Program-made: the position numbers and the translations under genes
Shown here: piece after piece, positions 27,099 to 34,633 of the stretch
Layout: the number at the start of each line of letters is the position of its first letter
Position numbering within the stretch: position 1 is the stretch's first letter
Assembly (NCBI GenBank): GCA_023230525.1
Contig: JALNXE010000033.1
Location: 1-40,617, forward strand
From: Desulfobulbaceae bacterium
GTDB taxonomy: Bacteria > Desulfobacterota > Desulfobulbia > Desulfobulbales > SURF-16
Length of the DNA: 40,617 nt
Direction of reading: 5' to 3'
Notes under the pieces: generated by a model
The model's input: only the letters and a program-made list of their open reading frames with translations
Databases searched by the model: none
Told to the model about the DNA's origin: nothing

Positions 27099-27155
27099 AA
27101 AATTCCGGCCTGGAAACGATTAGGAGGGAAGGGGTATCGTTTCCTGGCCGGAATT
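27093..27155 (-). terminator. Rho-independent terminator of the OmcS-like gene
   Basis: Arms 27101-27120 and 27136-27155 pair at 19 of 20 positions around a 15-base loop. On the minus strand the hairpin is followed by a run of T (complement of 27095-27102). It closes the OmcS-like gene at 27221 and separates it from the beta-barrel operon. Confidence 0.9.
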
Positions 27156-27220
27156 TATCTCATGAAGATATTCTTTACTGTCGTTAAATTAACATAAATA
27201 CACATTCAACCTGTTGTTCA

Positions 27221-28342
27221 TCAAACATCATCTTTAGTGGTATGACAGACAAAACAACCACAAGCGGAAGCACCGCCGGCTGATACACAGGTATCATAAT
27301 CCCAGCGCAGCAGATCGGCATATGGCGAACCATGGGCACGATGACAGGAGATACAGTTCACAATTGCATCACCCGCGTTTGCAAAGACATTGCTTACCGG
27401 GGCGGCAAGTGCCGCCGTACGATCCGTGGCAACCGGTACCAGGGGCTGATAGGTACCATCACCGCCGTATGCCAGATATTCACCACCAGCATTACTCATG
27501 TCATAATCAGTAGGATGCCTGATCCAGGCGGAAGCAGCGTCGTCACCCGTGTCAGCACCGAGGTCTCCGGCACCTGAGTGGAAATTACCATGGCACTCCG
27601 CACAGAGGTAGTTGATGCTTTTTGCTCCATCAGTGCCAGCGGCGGGAGGGGTATCATTTGTTCTGTCGTAGCCATAATATTGATTATGATTGGTGGCAGA
27701 AGTTTCAAATTCCCAATCGGTATCCTCATAACCGATAATACCGTAGAGAAAACGGAAACTCTTGGCAGTTGACGCGCCGTCAATGGCTGCATCATCAGCA
27801 TGATGAGATCCTGATATGGCGGTGAAATCATCAACAGGCACACCAGCTACTTCATGCTGGCCATGGCAGCCATTCGTGCCGGCGCAGGTCAACTGATTGG
27901 TCCATGCTGCAATGCCGCCATTGACCTGGGTATTGGCATCAAAATCAGGGTTAAAACCAGGAGGATCAAAACCCAATGTCACATCAGAGGTATCGTTGGT
28001 ACCATCCAAACCGACAACGTTATGACCGGTGGTGTCGTCTGTCAGTACCCAGAAAAAGTTACCGCCGGCAAGGGTGTTGGTGCCATAGGTAGGCGCCCCT
28101 GAAGAGAGAACATAGGGAATATTGCCACCTGAGGCATTTGTCCCGGTGTGACAACCGATACAGCCGCCATTGGTAAGCGCACCACCGGGGGAATCAAAAA
28201 GATCGGTCCCATCCTGACTGTTATGCATGGTATGACAGTCAACACAAGGTCCAGTTGCCTTGGCACCAACAAATTGCGGGGCCATCAAGGCAATGCCAAT
28301 CAGCCCCAACCCCAGCGAAAATACTTTCATTTTTTTAATCAT
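27221..28342 (-). CDS. OmcS-like hexaheme cytochrome c, monocistronic
   Basis: Secreted cytochrome of 373 aa with a signal peptide ending FVGA (about 27). Motifs in order: CVDCH (TMHNS), CIGCH, CAGTNGCH (CX5CH), CAECH (GNFH), CISCH (RAHG) and terminal CFVCHTTKDDV. It is closely similar in plan to the second OmcS-like protein in this window and to Geobacter OmcS (GGNFFWV, GHNV, RHP, CHRAH). The mature part is rich in D, G, A and T and poor in K. Extra cysteines precede the last heme (C at VSAGGASACGC) and might form a disulfide. GGAGGG lies six bases before ATG 28342. It has its own upstream dyad (28420) and strong terminator, fitting a highly expressed structural subunit made separately from its assembly proteins. 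Confidence 0.88.
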   Translation of the reverse strand: MIKKMKVFSLGLGLIGIALMAPQFVGAKATGPCVDCHTMHNSQDGTDLFDSPGGALTNGGCIGCHTGTNASGGNIPYVLSSGAPTYGTNTLAGGNFFWVLTDDTTGHNVVGLDGTNDTSDVTLGFDPPGFNPDFDANTQVNGGIAAWTNQLTCAGTNGCHGQHEVAGVPVDDFTAISGSHHADDAAIDGASTAKSFRFLYGIIGYEDTDWEFETSATNHNQYYGYDRTNDTPPAAGTDGAKSINYLCAECHGNFHSGAGDLGADTGDDAASAWIRHPTDYDMSNAGGEYLAYGGDGTYQPLVPVATDRTAALAAPVSNVFANAGDAIVNCISCHRAHGSPYADLLRWDYDTCVSAGGASACGCFVCHTTKDDV

Positions 28343-28706
28343 CTGAGTCCCTCCGTCTCGTTAAGTTGACTTTTTTTGATACGGCTTGATAAGCTAGTTT
28401 TTTTTTACAAAAAATGGAATATGGCAAATTGTCGCAGTATTCACCCTGAATACCTCAAGCCTAACAATCAATAAACCTCACCATACACCATCAACCACTG
28501 CAAAAAAATTTATAAACCCATTATTATGGATAGTTAGCTCAATCATATAGACTTTACCAAAGTCTGCTGAGATCAGCAAGGGCATCACCATCAACTCCTG
28601 CCACTCATCATTTTTTTCTATCCTTATTCGGCATCTGCAAAAGCAATCTTCATTTTACCAACAGGAAAGCAGCTCCTGTCCATCGGCTATCAGCAATTCA
28701 GCGCTC
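28343..28706. other. Regulatory gap upstream of the OmcS-like gene
   Basis: It holds the RegA-type dyad at 28420-28436 and two short adjoining hairpins near 28549-28578 (AGACTTT/AAAGTCT and TGCTGA/TCAGCA) downstream of the PilZ gene. No gene is recognised. Confidence 0.4.
28420..28436 (-). promoter_or_regulatory. Putative RegA-type operator, OmcS-like gene
   Basis: On the minus strand TGCGACAATTTGCCATA, a near-palindrome of form TGNGNCAANTTGNCNNA, lies 78 bases before ATG 28342. It shares 14 identical leading bases with the sites at 29180 and 36119. The TGCGAC half fits the GCGNC half-site described for RegA/PrrA. Confidence 0.65.
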
Positions 28707-29012
28707 TCAACTGGCACGGATAAATTTCAAGCCAGCCCGGCAACCGTCCATACCCATACGGGACCACATTACTACTGCCTTTTTGGGCATTTTCACCTGA
28801 GCATTGGCAATGACATTAATTATCTGACCCAGAACAAGCTCCCCCACTGCTCTGATCCCCATACCGGTCTCACTGATATCAAGAAGTTTCACTTCCATGC
28901 TAGCCATTGCCAGATCTCGAATTTCAATCCTCAGTGCAGCATCATCGGCAAACTCATGCGCGGAAACCCTTTTTGCAAGTCTACCATCAGCCAAAATGCG
29001 GGCCTCTTCCAT
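28707..29012 (-). CDS. Small PilZ-domain protein
   Basis: A 101-aa stand-alone PilZ protein, the usual cytoplasmic receptor of cyclic di-GMP. The N-terminal arginine motif is present in RLAKRVS-like form (about 10-15) and the second motif as DISETGMGI (D/NxSxxG). The last strands end CRAGLKFIRAS. ATG 29012 follows GGGAG. It sits between an OmcS-like gene and a degenerate kinase, with the shared dyad 168 bases upstream (29180). A role linking c-di-GMP to surface or biofilm behaviour is plausible but not shown. Confidence 0.8.
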   Translation of the reverse strand: MEEARILADGRLAKRVSAHEFADDAALRIEIRDLAMASMEVKLLDISETGMGIRAVGELVLGQIINVIANAQVKMPKKAVVMWSRMGMDGCRAGLKFIRAS

Positions 29013-29179
29013 ATATATCTCCCAAACTCCCTGTGTCTTGTGTTTTTCCCCTCTGATTATTTAGTGGCACCAACCCATATTAACTTGGCTCAGCCGCACA
29101 AACTCGTCGTGCATCTTGTCATCAGAAAATCTTTTTAAGCTATTGATTATAAATTAACACATATTTCCACGAAATAACA

Positions 29180-29196
29180 TGAGGCAAATTGTCGCA
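29180..29196 (-). promoter_or_regulatory. Putative RegA-type operator, first PilZ gene
   Basis: On the minus strand TGCGACAATTTGCCTCA, identical over all 17 bases to the site at 36119. It has dyad symmetry TGNGNCAANTTGNCNCA and lies 168 bases before ATG 29012. Confidence 0.7.
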
Positions 29197-29247
29197 CCTT
29201 AAAAAAAATGTAACAAGGATGTCCCATTCTATTAAATTTTCTTATCG

Positions 29248-30777
29248 CTATTTATTGCAAGGAGGGAGACAGTTGTTAACCGTCTTATAAAAGGAACACG
29301 CCGGGCATGTTTCAATTTTACTTGCACATACTGCAGTTATTCTGCTCTGGCTGACTAGTCCTGATGTTGCCCAGCAGATTCTGCCAAAATGGGGATACGC
29401 CGAGCAACAGCGAGAAAGCTCCGTCTCAATGCCGCATCCCAGATATTCCCAGCAGGGAGTCATTTTGTCCTGTTCTTCGCTTTGAAAGGGGAAATTAAGA
29501 AAAAATTCCGCGCCGTGGCCAACGTCATTTTCCACCGTAACAAAACCCCGATGCCCTTCCATGATTTTTTTGAGAATACTCAGACCAAGACCTGTCCCAA
29601 GCCCACCCTTTTTGGTTGTAAATAATGGTTCAAAAATGAACTGGATAATATTCGGGTCAATGCCTTTGCCAGTATCCCTGATTGAAATCGTCAAATAAGG
29701 AGTATTATGAATTGAGGCGTGGCCGGTGGACATGGACAAAACCCCACCTTCCGGCATGGCCTCTACAGCATTACAGACAAGCATGTCCAGAGCTTGTTGA
29801 ATCTGCCCATTGTCAATCTTTGCTCTGGGCAGCCCGGCCTCGTAATATTCTTCCACCGCAATATTACGTTCCTTGCATAGTGCATGATAACGGGGCGAGA
29901 CTGCACGCAACGGTTTGCTGATATCCTCGCGCTTCAGTTCTGTTTCCGCCATGTTGCAATAGGCAAGTACATCCGCTAAAATTTTTTCATTCCTGACAAT
30001 TTCATTGATTATTAGCGAAACAGATTTTTGCCCCTCGGCGCCGAGCACCCTATTTTTTTGAAAATTTTGTGCTAACTCGCCAACGGAAATCAAAGAATTC
30101 CGCATCTCACTGGCAACATCAGCTGTTAACCGGCCAAGAGCGGAGTGCTTTTCCATTTCGATCAATTTCTGCTGCACCAGCTTGATGTTTTCCTGTGAGC
30201 GGACAAGCTCCCCATGGAGATCATCCACCTTTTTTTTGTCACGCTTCGCCTGTTCCGATAAAAGCCCCAGAGGCACCGTGATGAAGTAAAGAAAAGCAAT
30301 ACGCACGACCAGATCAGTCCAATTTATATAATCCAAAAGTGATGTGATACTGAGGAGGTAAAAAAAGGCAGAGAGGGTCGCGGCAAGCAGACCGAACCTG
30401 AGACCGAAATAAATTGTATGGAGACAGACAAGAAGATAAAAACCAAGAAAAAAACTATTTTCAAAACTTCGCTCAGAATAAACCAGGTTTGCGAGAAAAA
30501 TGATGTCACAAAAAAATGAGGCAATATAGACTTTTTTCAGCCAAACAGGCCTGAAGAAGATAACGAAGTAACAGACAATGCTGTAAAGGGAAAAACCAAC
30601 CAGTGTTTTGAACAGAATGGCTTTTTCACTGGCAGAATAGGGAACCAGTAACAGCCAACCAATCCCGGCAAAGAAAGAGACAACCCGTAAGACAAGAAAG
30701 GTTATATCAACTTCCGAAGTAACAGCTGAAACCGCCTTCCATTGTTGTTTCAGAGCATTTCGCTGAGTTTCAAACAC
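29248..30777 (-). CDS. Degenerate histidine kinase (His to Ser) with two-CW-type C-terminus
   Basis: Membrane protein of 509 aa. About six hydrophobic helices (25-175) are followed by a coiled coil, a HisKA-like segment, an intact-looking HATPase domain (N box around CNAVEAMPEGG, DTGKGI, GTGLGL) and a C-terminal Cys-rich domain (about 442-509; CWEYLGC, RICW, CPACSFY) like the two-CW domain of deltaproteobacteria. The H box reads ALGRLTADVASEMRNSL, with Ser223 (codon AGT) in place of the phospho-accepting His. It may therefore bind ATP but not autophosphorylate there; it could act as an allosteric partner or an anti-kinase. The cysteine domain could bind a metal or sense redox. The start (GTG 30777) lacks a clear ribosome site. 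Confidence 0.8.
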   Translation of the reverse strand: MFETQRNALKQQWKAVSAVTSEVDITFLVLRVVSFFAGIGWLLLVPYSASEKAILFKTLVGFSLYSIVCYFVIFFRPVWLKKVYIASFFCDIIFLANLVYSERSFENSFFLGFYLLVCLHTIYFGLRFGLLAATLSAFFYLLSITSLLDYINWTDLVVRIAFLYFITVPLGLLSEQAKRDKKKVDDLHGELVRSQENIKLVQQKLIEMEKHSALGRLTADVASEMRNSLISVGELAQNFQKNRVLGAEGQKSVSLIINEIVRNEKILADVLAYCNMAETELKREDISKPLRAVSPRYHALCKERNIAVEEYYEAGLPRAKIDNGQIQQALDMLVCNAVEAMPEGGVLSMSTGHASIHNTPYLTISIRDTGKGIDPNIIQFIFEPLFTTKKGGLGTGLGLSILKKIMEGHRGFVTVENDVGHGAEFFLNFPFQSEEQDKMTPCWEYLGCGIETELSRCCSAYPHFGRICWATSGLVSQSRITAVCASKIETCPACSFYKTVNNCLPPCNK

Positions 30778-31182
30778 CTGATCTGGCGAGATTTGCGGGA
30801 GTCCGTCTCAATGCTTTACCGGACACCCTTGGAGTTAAATTCATCAAATTTATTTGTTTCCCTCTGCGGATAAAATATCTAAAAAACCGCTTTCATCTTT
30901 TGCCGCGGAAAATCCATATCCGGCACTTTGTGCCATCCTGGAAGATCATTTTTCGATTCCGGATCAAGCCCCCAAGACCTCGGGAACCTCGCCTGGTTTA
31001 ATTTTATTGATAAATTGCTGTGTTTTCAGCAGAGGCATGGGGGCAACTCAATCCTTTTGCAGCCAGTGTCAAATCGGCCTTCAGTTCCATGCCCACTCCT
31101 CATTTCTAGTCCTAAAATCGCCATTAATCAATTGACATCTTCACATAAAATTGTATTTATCACACCTTATAATGAGACTAAC
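30778..31182. other. Gap between divergent sensor genes
   Basis: No gene is convincing. Two overlapping plus-strand frames of about 93 and 111 codons (30854-31135, 30928-31263) lack a ribosome site and any family pattern. It may be decayed sequence. Confidence 0.35.
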
Positions 31183-31199
31183 TGTGGTAAAATGTCGCA
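31183..31199 (+). promoter_or_regulatory. Putative RegA-type operator, regBA-like operon
   Basis: TGTGGTAAAATGTCGCA is the reverse-orientation, slightly diverged form of the dyad (complement TGCGACATTTTACCACA). It lies 60 bases before GTG 31260, as expected for autoregulation of the two-component pair. Confidence 0.6.
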
Positions 31200-31259
31200 C
31201 ATACAGTTGAAAATAATTATTCCGGCATGTTTCTTCCCATCGAGAGCAGAGGATAACCA

Positions 31260-32642
31260 GTGAAATCATGTGATCACAAGATCCTAAACGGGCGGACATT
31301 GAACAGCACCGGTCACGACATAACCTTCCTCTGGCTTTTGCGTCTCAGATGGGCCATTTTGGCCTGCCAATCTTTCATGGTATTGGCAGGAATCAGAATT
31401 TTTCATTTACACATTCCCCTGTGGCTTGCCTTTCTGGTGATCGGGCTTGGCCTGATCAGCAACATCTTTCTTTATAATCTGCCGACGCCGAAAAAAATTA
31501 TTCCATGTTGGGTACCCGCCCTGGTGATGTTTTTTGACATCCTGCTGATGACAGTTCTCTTTTTCCAGGTTGTTTCAATTTATAACCCTTTAGGCATTCT
31601 TTATATCATATATGTTGTCCTCGGAGCTCTTCTGCTGGAACGAAGCTGTTCGTATGCCCTCACGGCCTTCACTTTAACCTGCTATGCCATATTTTTTTAT
31701 CTCTCAAACCCCTTGCCGATTGATCAATCAATTCTGACCGCATCCCGTCATTATACCGAGAACCCTGCAATCTTAGCTGTTTTCAATAAGCAACTGGATG
31801 AATATCTCAGCTCTCACAGCTATTTCATGTTCTTTATATTTTTCCTGGTTGCCCTGCTGATCGTTTATCCCGTTGCCCAGATAAAAAAGAACATGGAGGA
31901 ACAGGACGAGGTATTAAAAGAGCTTGATGAAGAAAGGATGCGTAACGAGAGACTTGCGTCACTTGCCACCTTTGCCGCCGGCGCAGCACATGAATTCTCC
32001 ACCCCGCTATCGACTATTGCAATAGCCTCAGGAGAAATGCTCTATCATTTTAAAAAGCATGGCGGTGACAAGAACCTGATCGACGACACACGGCTGATTC
32101 GCGATCAGGTGGCCAGATGCAAGGAAATACTCTTTCAAATGTCAGCTGACTGCGGTAAGCTTCTTGGAGAAGCTGTTGACAAATTCAGCATTAAAGAACT
32201 AGTTTATGAGGCGATGGCGCTTTTTAATTTTGAGAATCTGCAACAGGTCAACTTTCATAATAAAGTTGGTGAGATGCAGGTTGTAATGCCGGTGCGCACC
32301 CTGACACGGACCATTAAAGAGCTCATGAAAAATGCCATGGATGCATCGGAAGTCGGCGCACCTATCGAACTGACCTGCTGGAAGGACTCCCAATTCCTTT
32401 ATTTTGAGGTTCAAGATCATGGCACGGGGATGGACGCAAACTCGCTGAAAAGAGCAATGGAACCTTTTTATACAAGCAAGGAACCGGGCAAGGGAATGGG
32501 CCTTGGGCTCTATCTTGCGAAAATTATGGCTAACAGATTTGGGGGCGACCTCTATTTAACATCAGCGCCATCAACAGGAACCACCGCAACATTAACTTTT
32601 GCTCTGAACCGGATTCAGTCGGATAACTCAGCAAATTTTTAG
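31260..32642 (+). CDS. regB: RegB/PrrB-like redox sensor kinase
   Basis: Membrane sensor kinase of 460 aa. Six hydrophobic helices (about 24-205) include SIYNPLGILY (106-115), corresponding to the GGxxNPF-type quinone-binding segment of RegB. The H box FAAGAAHEFSTPLSTIAI has His244 and the RegB signature (GAAHE..TPL), and Cys287 in VARCKEIL matches the redox-active cysteine of RegB/PrrB. The HATPase has DHGTGM and GMGLGLY. In proteobacteria RegB senses the quinone pool and redox state and phosphorylates RegA. GTG 31260 follows AGAGGA. The partner regulator follows after 43 bases. The RegB assignment is strong by signature; physiological targets are inferred. Confidence 0.82.
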   Translation: MKSCDHKILNGRTLNSTGHDITFLWLLRLRWAILACQSFMVLAGIRIFHLHIPLWLAFLVIGLGLISNIFLYNLPTPKKIIPCWVPALVMFFDILLMTVLFFQVVSIYNPLGILYIIYVVLGALLLERSCSYALTAFTLTCYAIFFYLSNPLPIDQSILTASRHYTENPAILAVFNKQLDEYLSSHSYFMFFIFFLVALLIVYPVAQIKKNMEEQDEVLKELDEERMRNERLASLATFAAGAAHEFSTPLSTIAIASGEMLYHFKKHGGDKNLIDDTRLIRDQVARCKEILFQMSADCGKLLGEAVDKFSIKELVYEAMALFNFENLQQVNFHNKVGEMQVVMPVRTLTRTIKELMKNAMDASEVGAPIELTCWKDSQFLYFEVQDHGTGMDANSLKRAMEPFYTSKEPGKGMGLGLYLAKIMANRFGGDLYLTSAPSTGTTATLTFALNRIQSDNSANF

Positions 32643-32685
32643 CGTTTTGCAGCTATTATCATCAGTACTTGGAGAAGATGCAAAC

Positions 32686-33219
32686 ATGGACACAATTCTG
32701 ATAGTCGATGACGAAGACCTTTTCAGAAACAGATTGCAGCGAGCTTTTGAAAGTCGCGGTTTTACGGTGTATTCAGCGGCAAATTATGATGAGGCGATCA
32801 CGATTATCAGAGAAGACAGGCCGAAACTGGCTGTCGTTGACATGAAGATGCCCGGCAAATCGGGCCTCGAATTGATCAGGGATGCCCTGCTCATCGATCC
32901 GGAGCTGAAAATGGTTGTGTTGACGGGTTACGGCAGCATTGCAACAGCTGCCGATGCCGTGAAACTCGGGGCAATTTTTTACCTGCCCAAACCAGCGGAT
33001 GTCGGGGATATCCTCAATGCTTTCAGCAGAAATCCGGAAGTCGAGATAGACAATCAACCTGACGACTTCATGGCACCATCTCTGGCGCGAACGGAATGGG
33101 AGCATATCAACAGAGTCCTGACTGACTGCGGCGGCAACATCTCTGAAACAGCCAAGAGGCTCGGCATCCATCGCAGAACCCTGCAACGGAAACTTTACAA
33201 GTATCCGCCGGATAAATAA
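32686..33219 (+). CDS. regA: RegA/PrrA-like response regulator
   Basis: Two-domain regulator of 177 aa, close to the 184 aa usual for RegA. The receiver has the acidic pair D8/D9 and phospho-acceptor D52 in VVDMKMPGKSG, and the C-terminal Fis-like helix-turn-helix (about 135-172) ends IHRRTLQRKLYKYPPDK, nearly the RegA/ActR recognition helix (HRRTLQRKL). ATG 32686 follows GGAGA; the open frame begins 13 codons upstream. It is 43 bases after the RegB-like kinase. The 17-bp dyads at 28420, 29180, 31183 and 36119 contain the GCGNC half-site bound by RegA/PrrA and are its predicted targets. Confidence 0.85.
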   Translation: MDTILIVDDEDLFRNRLQRAFESRGFTVYSAANYDEAITIIREDRPKLAVVDMKMPGKSGLELIRDALLIDPELKMVVLTGYGSIATAADAVKLGAIFYLPKPADVGDILNAFSRNPEVEIDNQPDDFMAPSLARTEWEHINRVLTDCGGNISETAKRLGIHRRTLQRKLYKYPPDK

Positions 33220-33225
33220 CCGTTT

Positions 33226-34554
33226 TTACTCCTGAGCAGGCTTATCCTGCTTATCTTTATTTACCGTATCCGCCGCCGGATCGGTTGAGCCAAATAAAGT
33301 TACACCAGCCTCAAATTTTACATCCAGAACCTGCACCCTCTGATTAAACAGGTCGGCCACCACCAGGTTCCCCTGCCCGTCCAAGGCCAAGGCGGTCGGG
33401 AAATTAAACCAGCGTGGCGAACTGCCCTTGCCGCCGATCTCAAAAAGATAACGGCCGGCAAAATTATAAATGAGAATCGTGTGCCGCATATAGTCGACCA
33501 CATAGATACACTTTCTCTTTTCATCAACCGCAAGCGCCCTGGGGCGGCTCATTTTCCCGGACGATCCACCTTTTTTGCCGAAAGCGAAAAGAAACTCCTC
33601 CGAGGCATTATAGACATAGATCTTGCTTGTTTCCTCGCTGAGGATATAAATATGGCCTTCAGCCCCACACACAACATCTGTAACCTGAACCGGCCCAAAC
33701 TGCTTTGATTCCTCTTCTTCAATCACCTCTTTGCCTTTTGGCTTGAGAAAATCAGGGAGATTGGCCATCTCCGTTTCCCGCTGTTCTTCTTCCGGGGCTT
33801 CGGCATTATCCCCGGCTGGCGGCGCGACCGCCCCCTCTCCTATCTGTCCTTTTCCGGTAATATCTTGCGGCAGCTTGGAATAATCCATCTGCTGGTCCGC
33901 CCATATCTTATCCTTTGGTTTAAGCCAGTGTTGAAAATTGCCTTCGCCGTCAAGGACCATAAGCCCGCGGAAATCGATGCCGGCAACATAAATATTGCCA
34001 TTGCGTCCTACATAAACACGATTAGGCACAAACGATTCCGCCTCGGGAAACTGCTGAACCAAAATTTCTTTGAGCGGAAAAAAGGCGGCATTGAGGATGG
34101 TGAGGCGGGGAGGATTTTTTGCCGTCCGGCCCTGGCAGATAAAGAGACGGCCATCACCGGCAACAAAAATACCGTTCGGCGAGTCAACCCCACGGCCCAC
34201 TCCCAAGGAAATTCTTGGGAAATAATCAGAACCATAGAGATTTATACGTCCATTGCCGCCATTGACCACATAAATTTCATCCATTGTCTTATCAAAAAAA
34301 ACAGCCGAGGGAAACTTCAAGGGAAGCCCCTGGTCATCTTCATTAATAATTGCCACTGTTTTTACGGGTACAGGCCAAGGGGTTTTTTCTTCCGGTTGCG
34401 CCAAAAGAATGGCCTCAACAGGCAATAAACCCATGCACACAAGGAGAACAGCGATTCGCCTGACCACGCCTGCATCAACACAAATGAACGATCGAGAAAT
34501 TTTTCCTTTTAATCTCTGCATAATCCACTTAGCACCGATATGAAATAGAATCAT
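33226..34554 (-). CDS. NHL beta-propeller protein with acidic insertion
   Basis: Exported protein of 442 aa with a hydrophobic signal segment (about 33-50). NHL blades cover the rest (for example LPLKFPSAVFFDKTMDEIYV, SGKMSRPRALAVDEKRKCIY, WFNFPTALALDGQGNLVVAD). Between blades, about 215-280, is an acidic Pro/Glu-rich insertion (PEEEQRETEM, VIEEEESK) likely to be a flexible loop. Start choice is uncertain: ATG 34554 and ATG 34521 both have weak ribosome sites. It converges with the RegA-like gene and precedes a decaheme cytochrome on the opposite side, repeating the propeller-plus-multiheme pairing of the main cluster. A scaffold or filament-associated role is inferred. Confidence 0.82.
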   Translation of the reverse strand: MILFHIGAKWIMQRLKGKISRSFICVDAGVVRRIAVLLVCMGLLPVEAILLAQPEEKTPWPVPVKTVAIINEDDQGLPLKFPSAVFFDKTMDEIYVVNGGNGRINLYGSDYFPRISLGVGRGVDSPNGIFVAGDGRLFICQGRTAKNPPRLTILNAAFFPLKEILVQQFPEAESFVPNRVYVGRNGNIYVAGIDFRGLMVLDGEGNFQHWLKPKDKIWADQQMDYSKLPQDITGKGQIGEGAVAPPAGDNAEAPEEEQRETEMANLPDFLKPKGKEVIEEEESKQFGPVQVTDVVCGAEGHIYILSEETSKIYVYNASEEFLFAFGKKGGSSGKMSRPRALAVDEKRKCIYVVDYMRHTILIYNFAGRYLFEIGGKGSSPRWFNFPTALALDGQGNLVVADLFNQRVQVLDVKFEAGVTLFGSTDPAADTVNKDKQDKPAQE

Positions 34555-34633
34555 TTTTCAAAAATCCGGCATTACAAAAAAATTGAACCCCGCGAGCTGA
34601 GAATAGCACAAAAAATCACGTTGTCCGTGGACT

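Noticed and set aside
28420..28436. The shared dyad as a sigma-54 promoter
   Set aside because: The GG-to-GC spacing is off in both orientations, and the sites are near-palindromes, which fits an operator better.
30854..31263. Two overlapping short open frames between the divergent sensor genes
   Set aside because: No ribosome site, no family pattern, and the second crosses the dyad and the start of the RegB-like kinase.
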